A DNA stretch of 5,291 bases from Campylobacterales bacterium (GCA_015489185.1 WGAE01000190.1:1-5291); one strand, 5' to 3'. Shown: positions 1-5,074, counted from the first letter of the stretch. The notes: generated by a model not told the origin, from the letters alone. Program-made: numbers and translations.

Positions 1-1202
1 CTGCTGATCAGTGCATGTGGATTGTGGAGGGCATTGTAGCCGAGCAGTACCAGTGTCGCTGTGACCGAGAGCAGAAAACCGAATCCGGAGATGAAACGGT
101 TACCGCCCGTCTCTTTATAGAGTCGAAAATTGGCGAGATTGACCAGTGAAAAGATGATCAAAAAACCCGCACTTCCCGCGATGGAGATGTTTTCAAGATC
201 GAAGGTCGTCGCAAAGATGATACTCAAAAGTGCGATGATGATCATCCCCTCATAGCCCTGTTTGATTTTCTGATCGAATGTGCGCGGCAACTCACCCAGT
301 TTGGCGATCAGGTAGCTGACTCGCCCGCCGCCGTAAAGTGTGGCATTGATCGCTGAGGCGGTGGAGAGCATCGCCGCGACAGCGATGATCGTAAAACCGG
401 TTTTTCCGAAAAAGGGTTCCGCCGCAACGGCGAGGACATAATCTTTCGCTTTTTGTGCTTCGGAGAGGGAGACATTGCCCACTGCGACCGCCGCGACAGC
501 GATATAGAGCAGGATTACAAAGATGACGGCGGCATAATAGGCTCTCGGGAGATTTTTTTCAGGATCTCTGATATCCCGTGCGGTATTGGCGATGAGTTCG
601 AATCCTTCATACGCCAGGAAGATCATCAGCCCTCCGGTGACGATAGAGACGGGAGGTGTCCATGCGGCAGGAGCCAATCTGGAGGGGTCGATAGTGAAAA
701 ATCCGACACCGACGAAAACCAGCAAAATGGCAAGCTTGATGAAAACCATCACATCTTCGGTTTTTCCTGTCATGAAAGATCCCATCAGGTTGACCAGCGC
801 AAAGAGGATGATGACACCGGCAGCCAGCGCTTTGTGCAGCCATACGACATCGCTGTCCAGAAAGAGTGCCGAACCGTAACTGCCGAATGCATAGGCATAG
901 AGTGCAAGCATGATGACGTAGCTGATAAGCATGAGATTGTTGACGAGTGCCGAGAAGAGACCGTTGCCGAATCCCTGTACGATAAATTCGATCGTTCCGC
1001 CTTCGCTGGGATATCGCAGCGAGAGTTTGACATAGGAGTAGACTGTTACCAGTGCGATGAGTCCGGCAATGGCAAAAGCGACCGGAGCCGCCCCGTGCGA
1101 GAGGGAGATGGTCAGACCGAGTACCGCGAAGATACCCCCGCCGACCATACCGCCCACTCCGATGCTGAACGCTTCGATGAAACCTATTTTTTTGTCAGCC
1201 AT
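1..1202 (-). CDS. APC-family amino acid permease (3' end beyond window)
   Basis: An inner-membrane secondary transporter of the amino acid-polyamine-organocation (APC) superfamily, probably importing or exchanging an amino acid; the substrate cannot be read from the sequence. The frame is open for 400 codons from ATG at 1202 to the window edge; family members usually have 430-500 residues, so the C-terminus is missing. Visible hallmarks are the glycine-rich unwound first helix (GVGGMVGGGIFAVLG, residues 15-29), the SLRYPSEGGT loop (61-70), the FLAYEGFELIAN segment in helix 6 (195-206) followed by the basic/acidic loop RDIRDPEKNLPRAYY, and the TLYGGGRVSYLIAK helix-8 region (288-301). About ten hydrophobic spans are present. 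A weak AAGG lies 10 nt before the start. A promoter candidate sits just upstream, and a hairpin separates it from guaD, so it may be its own transcription unit. No frame damage seen. Confidence 0.93.
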   Translation of the reverse strand, partial: MADKKIGFIEAFSIGVGGMVGGGIFAVLGLTISLSHGAAPVAFAIAGLIALVTVYSYVKLSLRYPSEGGTIEFIVQGFGNGLFSALVNNLMLISYVIMLALYAYAFGSYGSALFLDSDVVWLHKALAAGVIILFALVNLMGSFMTGKTEDVMVFIKLAILLVFVGVGFFTIDPSRLAPAAWTPPVSIVTGGLMIFLAYEGFELIANTARDIRDPEKNLPRAYYAAVIFVILLYIAVAAVAVGNVSLSEAQKAKDYVLAVAAEPFFGKTGFTIIAVAAMLSTASAINATLYGGGRVSYLIAKLGELPRTFDQKIKQGYEGMIIIALLSIIFATTFDLENISIAGSAGFLIIFSLVNLANFRLYKETGGNRFISGFGFLLSVTATLVLLGYNALHNPHALIS

Positions 1203-1235
1203 AACGTGCCTGCCTTTTGAGAAGTGATACTGTTT

Positions 1236-1264
1236 ATGATAGAGAAAAGCGGAGATTTTGTCTG
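1236..1264 (-). promoter_or_regulatory. Candidate sigma-70 promoter for the permease
   Basis: On the minus strand, CAGACA (1259-1264, 4/6 match to TTGACA) and TATCAT (1236-1241, 5/6 match to TATAAT) are separated by exactly 17 bp. Transcription would start near 1229 and leave a leader of about 27 nt before the permease ATG. This is a pattern match only; the weak -35 keeps confidence modest. Confidence 0.45.
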
Positions 1265-1281
1265 TTAGTTAGCGGACAGAT

Positions 1282-1302
1282 ATGCGGGCTTTTTGCCCGC
1301 AT
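1282..1302. terminator. Perfect 8-bp GC-rich hairpin after guaD, possible terminator
   Basis: ATGCGGGC and GCCCGCAT flank a loop of five identical bases (T on plus, A on minus). The hairpin lies 28 bp past the guaD stop and upstream of the permease promoter candidate, which suits a transcript end. No T-tract follows the stem on either strand, so it is not a classical intrinsic terminator. It could instead be a pause, an RNA-end stabiliser, or a leader structure of a transcript reading through into the permease. Confidence 0.45.
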
Positions 1303-1330
1303 TGTGAATGAATATGAGAATAAAAACTGT

Positions 1331-1798
1331 TCAATAGAGTACTTTGTCCGGTTTGTCGAACCACTTTTTGAAAAGTGTATGACAAGACTCCATCGGTGTA
1401 TGTACAAATGCAACGGGGTCTGGGCGCTTGTGTTCGATGATCTCGGTGATGATCTGGTCATCAAAGCCTATTTCGGCACTTTGGGTTTTGGTGTTGCAGT
1501 AGAAAACTTTTTCGATGTGTGCCCAGTGGATCGCCGCAAAACACATCGGACACGGCTCGGCTGTGATGTAGAGATGACAGCCTGTGAGATGAAAGTGTGC
1601 CAGTTTTCGGGAGGCTTTTCGGATAGTGACGATCTCCGCGTGGGCGGTAGGATCGTTATTTTTAACGACTTCATTGTGCCCTGCGGCGATGATTTTACCC
1701 TCTTTGACGATAACGGCGCCGAAAGGACCGCCGTCACCTGCATCGACACCTCTGTGGGCTTCTTCAAGCGCACGTTTCATGAACTCCTGTTGCATCAT
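1331..1798 (-). CDS. guaD: Guanine deaminase (cytidine-deaminase fold, GuaD type)
   Basis: A cytosolic zinc enzyme that hydrolyses guanine to xanthine and ammonia in purine salvage and degradation. With the start at ATG 1798 it has 155 residues, close to the 156 I recall for Bacillus subtilis GuaD. The zinc site fits by position: His53 and the proton-shuttling Glu55 in the HAE motif, and Cys83 and Cys86 in EPCPMC. The GFDD segment places an Asp at 114, as in bacterial guanine deaminases, and the protein ends in a Tyr as part of the C-terminal segment that is domain-swapped in GuaD. Together these favour guanine over tRNA-adenosine or cytosine as substrate. An in-frame TTG at 1828 would add ten residues inside the upstream gene with no SD, while the family N-terminus aligns with the ATG pair at 1798/1795. 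The start lies 10 bp after the Bax-inhibitor stop with only a weak GAG-type SD, which suggests translational coupling. Pairing with the permease downstream is not evidence of shared function. Confidence 0.9.
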   Translation of the reverse strand: MMQQEFMKRALEEAHRGVDAGDGGPFGAVIVKEGKIIAAGHNEVVKNNDPTAHAEIVTIRKASRKLAHFHLTGCHLYITAEPCPMCFAAIHWAHIEKVFYCNTKTQSAEIGFDDQIITEIIEHKRPDPVAFVHTPMESCHTLFKKWFDKPDKVLY

Positions 1799-1808
1799 GT
1801 TTGGCTTC

Positions 1809-2510
1809 TCAATCTCTTCGGTTTCCAAAGAAATCGAGGAAAAGGATAAAAAGGTTGATGAAATCCAAATAGAGTGACAGCGCGCCGACGATTGCTACGC
1901 GGCTGAGGCTTGCACGGTCGCTGGCGCCTATCTCTTCACCCATCTGTTTGATTTTCTGCGTATCGTAGGCGGTGAGTCCGACAAAGATGATGACGCCGAT
2001 GACGCTGATCCACCACTCGAAAGCCGGACTTTTGAGAAAGAAGTTGACGACCATCGCGATGATCAGACCGATGAGGGCGGCAAAGAGGATGTTGCCCCAG
2101 GAGCCTAGATCTGTGTCGGTAAAGTATCCGTAGAGGCTCATGACACCGAAGGTCAGCGCTGCGATGAAAAAGGCGGTGGCGATCGAAGTCTCCGTAAACA
2201 CGATAAAGAGACTTCCCAGTGTCAGCCCGTCGATGAATGAGAAGAGTATGAAGAGTACCCGTGCGGTAGAAACGTCCATTTTGTCGATTCCCGCGGAGAT
2301 GGCAAATACCAGTCCCAGTTCGATCAGCAGCAGAACCCAGATCATGTAGGGATTGCCGAAGAGGATGTGGAGCAGTGTCGGACTGTGTGACACCATAAAA
2401 GCGGTCAGTCCCGAGACCAGCAGACCTATCATCATCCAGTTGTAGACCGATCTGAGCAGGGTGTTGGTATCTGCCTGGCTCAGATGTGTGGCAAAGATAT
2501 CGTTTTGCAT
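1809..2510 (-). CDS. Bax inhibitor-1 / YccA (TMBIM) family membrane protein
   Basis: A 233-residue integral inner-membrane protein of the BI-1/TMBIM (UPF0005) family. Bacterial members such as B. subtilis YetJ behave as pH-sensitive calcium leak channels, and E. coli YccA and YbhL are relatives; YccA is linked to FtsH-mediated membrane quality control. Seven hydrophobic segments are visible at about 22-43, 55-73, 83-105, 109-130, 138-159, 166-184 and 205-227. Family marks are GLTAYDTQKIKQM (178-190) and LSLYLDFINLFILFL near the C-terminus. Asp183 and Asp216 are likely counterparts of the di-aspartyl sensor of YetJ; that is inferred from motif position, not from an alignment. The ATG at 2510 has a strong AGGGGAG (2519-2525) 8 nt upstream. 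The gene lies 85 bp behind the small membrane protein and just ahead of guaD, so it is probably cotranscribed with guaD. The exact physiological role is unknown. Confidence 0.93.
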   Translation of the reverse strand: MQNDIFATHLSQADTNTLLRSVYNWMMIGLLVSGLTAFMVSHSPTLLHILFGNPYMIWVLLLIELGLVFAISAGIDKMDVSTARVLFILFSFIDGLTLGSLFIVFTETSIATAFFIAALTFGVMSLYGYFTDTDLGSWGNILFAALIGLIIAMVVNFFLKSPAFEWWISVIGVIIFVGLTAYDTQKIKQMGEEIGASDRASLSRVAIVGALSLYLDFINLFILFLDFFGNRRD

Positions 2511-2534
2511 TTTTTTCTCTCCCCTGTTTTTTTA

Positions 2535-2555
2535 TGAAATTTTAGGAGAATTTCA
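2535..2555. repeat. Inverted repeat in the gap before the Bax-inhibitor gene
   Basis: TGAAATT (2535-2541) and AATTTCA (2549-2555) form a 7-bp dyad with a 7-nt centre. Two smaller dyads lie beside it: TTTCA/TGAAA at 2551-2562, and the palindrome TCAGCTGA at 2568-2575. They fill most of the 85 bp gap 2511-2595. No T-tract follows the dyads in the transcribed direction, so a terminator is unlikely; an operator or leader structure is possible. A TAAAAT on the minus strand could be a -10, but no convincing -35 accompanies it. Confidence 0.3.
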
Positions 2556-2595
2556 GTTGAAAGTCTGTCAGCTGATGAACAGTTATCTTGTGGTG

Positions 2596-2826
2596 TTAAG
2601 GCAAATATTTTGTTTTGATTTTGCGCAGCAGATAATACGTGATGCCGGAGGAGAGGAGCACATTGATCATGATAAGCCAAAGATCGCCGGTAGTGGGCAT
2701 GACCATGAGATCTTCGCCGAGTTTCGGATTGGAGTACCAGCCAAAGAGGGTAAAGAGTTTGTCGATCGCCCAGTAGGCGATATATGCCATAATGTTAAAA
2801 AGCATGAAGGCGATGAAGCGGGATAT
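2596..2826 (-). CDS. Small two-span membrane protein, unknown function
   Basis: I do not recognise this family. From the ATA at 2826 it would have 76 residues: an Arg-led first hydrophobic helix (about 4-28), a polar middle loop (GWYSNPKLGEDLMVMP, 29-44), a second helix (about 48-67) and a basic tail (RKIKTKY). The start is uncertain. The frame opens at TTG 2865, has ATA at 2826 and its first ATG at 2805. A strong AAAGGAG (2831-2837) sits 4 nt before the ATA and far from the others. The best promoter candidate has its -10 at 2853-2858, which would leave TTG 2865 untranscribed. I therefore favour 2826, with ATG 2805 (69 residues) as the conservative alternative. The protein ends with TAA. It is followed by the Bax-inhibitor gene and may share its transcript. 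Confidence 0.72.
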   Translation of the reverse strand: MSRFIAFMLFNIMAYIAYWAIDKLFTLFGWYSNPKLGEDLMVMPTTGDLWLIMINVLLSSGITYYLLRKIKTKYLP

Positions 2827-2851
2827 GGTTCTCCTTTGTCTGTTTTTTCCT

Positions 2852-2928
2852 GCATATAAGCACAAATCAGACCTGTCTCAATGCCTCTCCCACTTTGATA
2901 TGCCTCATCGGTACAGGTCTGTATATGC
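2852..2928. repeat. Two-part inverted repeat with internal direct repeats
   Basis: CAGACCTGT (2868-2876) pairs perfectly with ACAGGTCTG (2913-2921). Directly outside, GCATATA (2852-2858) pairs with TATATGC (2922-2928), with a 9-nt bulge only on the left side. The 36-nt centre carries two direct copies of ATGCCTC (2881-2887 and 2900-2906). A second ATATGC at 2898-2903 could compete for the GCATAT arm. This is more order than expected by chance in a 77-bp gap. It may be a two-site operator around the promoter at 2853-2881 or a folded RNA; I do not recognise a known riboswitch. Confidence 0.5.
2853..2881 (-). promoter_or_regulatory. Candidate promoter for the small membrane protein
   Basis: TTGAGA (2876-2881, 5/6 match to the -35 consensus) and TATATG (2853-2858, 4/6 match to the -10) are 17 bp apart on the minus strand. 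A start near 2846 would give a leader of about 20 nt containing the AAAGGAG site. The promoter overlaps one arm of the inverted repeat at 2868-2921, a typical place for a repressor operator. Confidence 0.4.
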
Positions 2929-2942
2929 TGGTAAAAGTTTTT

Positions 2943-3308
2943 TTACAAAAGTGTAAGATTTTTTATGAATTTGAAATCTTTTACATTATATGTCATGAGT
3001 TTACAGTTGGAGACAAGAGCGGTAGCCGCGATGAGACTGTCCGGGATATCGAGGTTATGGCTTTTGGCATAGGTTCGAACGAGAATGGTCGCTTTTTGGG
3101 AAATATCTTTGTTTACATGAATCGTGTCGAAAAGAGAGAGAAATTTTTCTATTTTTCTGGTCTCCACTTTGTCTCAGGCACCCTAATACAATTCCATAGC
3201 AGAAATGGAGGAGATACAAAGCGTTTCTGAAAACGATTCGACTTGTTCAACTGTCGTCGAATTGCCTTTTAAAATTTGAATCAAAATATTGGTATCCAGA
3301 AGAATCAT
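2943..3308 (-). pseudogene. vapC: VapC-like PIN-domain toxin, interrupted by two in-frame stops
   Basis: VapC toxins are PIN-fold, metal-dependent ribonucleases that cut tRNA or rRNA and are held inactive by VapB. The frame from ATG 3308 to TAA 2943 spans 121 residues, a normal VapC length, starting with the typical MILLDTNILI. The four expected acidic residues are present: Asp5, Glu39 (AMELY), Asp90 (DIPDSLIAATA) and Asp111 (YNVKDF). Codon 42 is TAG (3183-3185), where the family usually has Tyr or another residue before GA, and codon 45 is TGA (3174-3176), where Arg is common. Each could arise from a single base change, and the frame is unbroken on both sides. The ATG overlaps the antitoxin stop as ATGA. 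As written, only a 41-residue fragment, or a 74-residue piece starting at GTG 3167, could be made; neither holds a full active site. Most likely an inactivated toxin, unless the stops are read through or are sequence errors. Confidence 0.85.
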
Positions 3309-3529
3309 TTCCAGGCTTTTTCTCTAATATCTTCCAGCGTAATATCTCTCTCTTTCCACATGCCGGAAAATTCGGAAAAGTCGAGTTTTTCAGGCTCTGT
3401 CTGCTGGTTTTCCAAATCCTTTTTTAATACACTCCTGATATAAGCCGACAGTGAAATGCCTGATTTTCTGGCCTTTTTCTTCAATGCTTCAAGCATGTCT
3501 TCTTCAAAATAGATCTGTGTTCGCTGCAT
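3305..3529 (-). CDS. vapB: VapB-like ribbon-helix-helix antitoxin
   Basis: A 74-residue cytosolic antitoxin and autorepressor. The N-terminus fits the ribbon-helix-helix fold: a short beta strand (RTQIYFEE, 3-10), a Lys-rich helix (MLEALKKKARKSG, 12-24), then the turn and second helix ISLSAYIRSVLKKDL (25-39). The tail (about 45-74, with FSGMWKERDITLEDIREKAW) is the kind of segment that wraps the toxin in VapBC complexes. ATG 3529 has AAGGA (3537-3541) 7 nt upstream. The stop codon overlaps the toxin start by the classical ATGA arrangement, so the two are translationally coupled. Regulation is probably by binding of the VapB-VapC complex to the tandem 14-bp repeat over the promoter. Unlike its toxin, this gene is intact, so it may persist as a free antitoxin or repressor. 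Confidence 0.88.
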   Translation of the reverse strand: MQRTQIYFEEDMLEALKKKARKSGISLSAYIRSVLKKDLENQQTEPEKLDFSEFSGMWKERDITLEDIREKAWK

Positions 3530-3541
3530 GATTTTATCCTT

Positions 3542-3569
3542 TTATACATCATGAATTATACATCATGAA
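3542..3569. repeat. Tandem 14-bp repeat, likely VapB operator
   Basis: TTATACATCATGAA occurs twice, head to tail without a gap (3542-3555 and 3556-3569), and the two copies are identical. Each copy contains the palindrome TCATGA. The -10 hexamer straddles the junction of the copies and the predicted transcription start lies in one of them. Ribbon-helix-helix antitoxins bind tandem sites cooperatively, so this is a natural operator for the vapBC pair. Confidence 0.75.
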
Positions 3570-3583
3570 AGTCTCTTTGTCAA
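3555..3583 (-). promoter_or_regulatory. Perfect consensus sigma-70 promoter of the vapBC operon
   Basis: TTGACA (3578-3583) and TATAAT (3555-3560) match the consensus in all 12 positions, with the ideal 17-bp spacer (3561-3577). Transcription should start near 3548, leaving about 18 nt before the vapB ATG. So strong a promoter normally needs strong repression, which fits autoregulation through the overlapping tandem repeat. Confidence 0.9.
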
Positions 3584-3625
3584 TCGGAAGTATCGCATGA
3601 CGAGAAAGAAAAAGTCGTACCGCCG

Positions 3626-3646
3626 TAGCAGAAGAAGATTCTGCTA
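3626..3646. terminator. 8-bp hairpin between the HdeD-like gene and vapB
   Basis: TAGCAGAA and TTCTGCTA form a perfect 8-bp stem with a 5-nt loop, about 65 bp past the end of the HdeD-like gene. On the minus strand a T-rich run (CTTTTTCTTT) follows about 13 nt after the stem, too far for a standard intrinsic terminator but possibly functional. The perfect palindrome TGCCGCGGCA lies nearer the gene at 3680-3689. The stretch 3590-3711 otherwise holds no convincing gene. Confidence 0.4.
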
Positions 3647-3711
3647 TGTTAAGTCGGGTAGATAGTTGCGTCTGTGTTTATGCCGCGGCACCGCTTTTGT
3701 GGCTGTTGTCT

Positions 3712-4140
3712 TCATGTGCTACTTTCTCTGCCCCCGCCCCCCAGAAAGATGAGTACCAGTCCGTTGACGAGCAAGCTGATGCCGACATAGATACCGACCA
3801 GCCACATCTCAGCAGGTACAAATGGCCATGTCATCAGAAAGATGATCGCCAGGATGATGGAGAGGATACCGTTGAGTGTCCAGAGTCACCACCCTTTGGC
3901 GGGTTTGCGCAGGCTTGCGAGTGCGAAGCTGCCGAAACCGTCCAGCAGGAGGTAGATCGCCACCAACAGGTCGACGGTTTCCACACCGCTGATAGGGTAA
4001 AAAAGGATCATCATCCATGAGACGAATACCGCCCTTGCCAGTGAGGCACAGATGGGATAGATGATCCCTTCGATCAGTGAGTATTAACCGAATTTTTTCA
4101 GTAGCTCCTTCTTGTTCGCGTAGAGTTGATCATTCCACAT
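3712..4140 (-). pseudogene. HdeD/DUF308-like membrane protein with two in-frame stops
   Basis: HdeD-type proteins are small multi-span inner-membrane proteins linked to acid or general stress resistance. From ATG 4140, with a perfect AAGGAG (4147-4152) 6 nt upstream, a single frame of 142 codons runs to TGA 3712. It shows hydrophobic spans with the DUF308 pattern: a helix, then YP or WP, then a helix ending in a D/N-G turn (LLVAIYLLLDGFGSFALASL, 58-77), repeated as LNGILSIILAIIFLMTWP (89-106) and YVGISLLVNGLVLIFLG (118-134). Codon 19 is TAA (4084-4086) and codon 85 is TGA (3886-3888). At codon 85 the preceding GW and following LWTLNGIL imply a lost Trp or similar residue. No frameshift is needed to read through. 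E. coli HdeD is longer, about 190 residues. It sits 21 bp behind the stress-protein gene, as in a two-gene operon. As written, only an 18-residue peptide would be translated from the proper start. Confidence 0.8.
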
Positions 4141-4161
4141 TTTGTTCTCCTTGATATGGTT

Positions 4162-4677
4162 TTATTGTTTATTATAGACTTTGATCTCGCCGGTGCCGAG
4201 TGCTTCGAGTGCAGGTTTGGCCAGGTCGATCGCCTCTTTGCCATGTACGATGACCAATGTTTTTCCCTCTTTGAGCAGATCTTTGTAGCGAATGGCTTCC
4301 GCTTCTTCGACGCCAAGATCTTTAAACCATGCGACCAGTGCCGCCGCACTGCCCACGACTGCCGCACCGCCCAGTGCTCCCGCGAGCGACGCGATGACCG
4401 GACCGGTGGCTACGATGGGACCGAATCCGGGGATGAAAAAGAAGAAGGCTCCCGTCAAAAAGCCCCAGAGTGCACCCCAGAAGGCGCCCTGTTTGCCCCA
4501 GTAGGCGATATCTTCGTTCTCTTTGTTGAGTTCAAATTCATCTTTAGGCTCTCCTCCTTCGCCTTTACCGAGTACTGAAATCGCCTCTTTGGAAACTTTT
4601 GCTTTCAGAAGCGATTCGACGGCTTGTGCCGCATCGTCATGATTGTCGTAAACTGCGATTAATTGCTCTTTTTTCAT
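4162..4677 (-). CDS. General-stress-type protein with glycine-rich membrane core
   Basis: A 171-residue protein resembling the DUF1269 / YflT-GsiB-17M group of stress-induced proteins; biochemical function is not established. The N-terminus (KKEQLIAVYDNHDDAAQAVESLLKA starts at residue 2) is a ferredoxin-like alpha/beta unit typical of this group. The middle (62-118) is a long hydrophobic Gly/Ala-rich stretch with aromatic patches (GALWGFLTGAFFFF) and glycine-zipper-like spacing, likely one or two hairpin membrane spans. The C-terminus (KDLGVEEAEAIRYKDLLKEGKTLVIVHG) returns to an alpha/beta pattern. ATG 4677 has AAGGA (4684-4688) 6 nt upstream, and the gene ends in TAA. Transcription probably starts near 4752 from a perfect TATAAT, giving a leader of about 74 nt that contains a small CCTC/GAGG hairpin (4716-4727). 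The HdeD-like frame follows 21 bp later, suggesting a stress operon. Confidence 0.8.
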   Translation of the reverse strand: MKKEQLIAVYDNHDDAAQAVESLLKAKVSKEAISVLGKGEGGEPKDEFELNKENEDIAYWGKQGAFWGALWGFLTGAFFFFIPGFGPIVATGPVIASLAGALGGAAVVGSAAALVAWFKDLGVEEAEAIRYKDLLKEGKTLVIVHGKEAIDLAKPALEALGTGEIKVYNKQ

Positions 4678-4758
4678 GGTTGATCCTTTCTGTTTTGTAG
4701 TTATTTGTTATACAACCTCATCAGAGGCACCACCAATTTGTGCTGTGCATTTGGAAGA

Positions 4759-4764
4759 ATTATA
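4759..4764 (-). promoter_or_regulatory. Consensus -10 box for the stress-protein gene
   Basis: TATAAT on the minus strand, 81 bp before the gene start. No good -35 exists at 16-18 bp (the best is CAGATT), which is typical of a promoter that needs an activator or an alternative factor. The dyad at 4786-4801 lies right at the -35 position. Confidence 0.5.
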
Positions 4765-4785
4765 GTCGAACAGGAGAGGAAAATC

Positions 4786-4801
4786 TGTTACCTGTGTAAC
4801 A
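4786..4801. promoter_or_regulatory. Operator-like dyad TGTTAC-N4-GTAACA
   Basis: Perfect 6-bp half-sites are separated by four bases, centred about 33 bp upstream of the promoter start side of the -10 box. Two short half-sites with an N4 centre is the layout of Crp/Fnr-family boxes (Fnr: TTGAT-N4-ATCAA), although the bases differ. It could also be a weak terminator of the upstream methyltransferase remnant, because on the minus strand a TTTT follows the stem. Confidence 0.4.
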
Positions 4802-4810
4802 CAAATGAGG

Positions 4811-5074
4811 TCACTGTTGCGGTTTGGATTTCCAAGATTCTTGTTTTTTGCCGAAAAGCTGTCGTAAACACTCCCGTTTGAACGTTACCGCAGGTATCTC
4901 TTTTTTGTACTCTTCATACGCTTCACCGAACTTTCGATCTGCTTCCCTTTCTTCGAAAATCAGTACCATAACGACGATAAAGAGCATTTTAACCAGTGCG
5001 ACAAGGGTTATGAACGTCGGACTACCGAGTAAAAAGGCGACGCCCAAAGGCAGCAATGTCAGACCGAAGAGCAA
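4811..5074 (-). pseudogene. C-terminal remnant of isoprenylcysteine methyltransferase-like protein
   Basis: The 87 residues match the last part of ICMT/PEMT-like membrane methyltransferases: a hydrophobic helix (LFGLTLLPLGVAFLLG), another (ITLVALVKMLFIVVMVLIF), then the signature acidic/aromatic tail EEREADRKFGEAYEEYKKEIP (about 41-61). Complete bacterial members are roughly 150-200 residues and carry an RHPxY motif, part of the SAM-binding region, just before this portion; it is absent here. Going upstream the frame continues only to a TGA at 5087-5089, so four codons before the TTG at 5074 are also open. No SD serves the TTG. An ATG at 5090 with AGGA close upstream would read into this frame only after a one-base shift. 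Most likely the 5' part was deleted; a short expressed fragment cannot be excluded. Confidence 0.65.

Noticed and set aside
453..1220. Long plus-strand open frame of 255 codons
   Set aside because: It lies wholly antisense to the permease, whose minus-strand frame shows clear APC motifs. The plus-strand protein is rich in D/E/R/H/S with no recognisable domain, as expected for a mirror frame.
1799..1828. TTG start for guaD adding ten residues
   Set aside because: It lies inside the Bax-inhibitor gene, has no SD, and the GuaD family N-terminus and zinc-ligand numbering fit the ATG at 1798.
1217..1849. Plus-strand frame of 210 codons
   Set aside because: It is antisense to guaD, whose zinc-site motifs fix the real strand, and shows no domain or convincing SD.
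2953..2992. Inverted repeat-like AT-rich segment (GTAAGATTT / AAATCTTTTAC)
   Set aside because: It is imperfect, lies within the conserved VapC end, and is explained by the codons of the repeated K/F/N-rich sequence.
2943..3167. A separate 74-residue gene starting at GTG 3167
   Set aside because: It is in frame with the upstream VapC part and is simply the C-terminal portion after the second stop; alone it lacks Asp5 and Glu39.
2943..4140. General reassignment of TGA to an amino acid
   Set aside because: TGA is the natural terminator of guaD, the Bax-inhibitor gene and vapB in the same window. The interrupted codons also imply different residues (Arg-like and Trp-like).
4126..4578. Plus-strand 150-codon frame
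   Set aside because: Mirror frame of the stress-protein gene, which has a good SD and a recognisable domain order on the minus strand.
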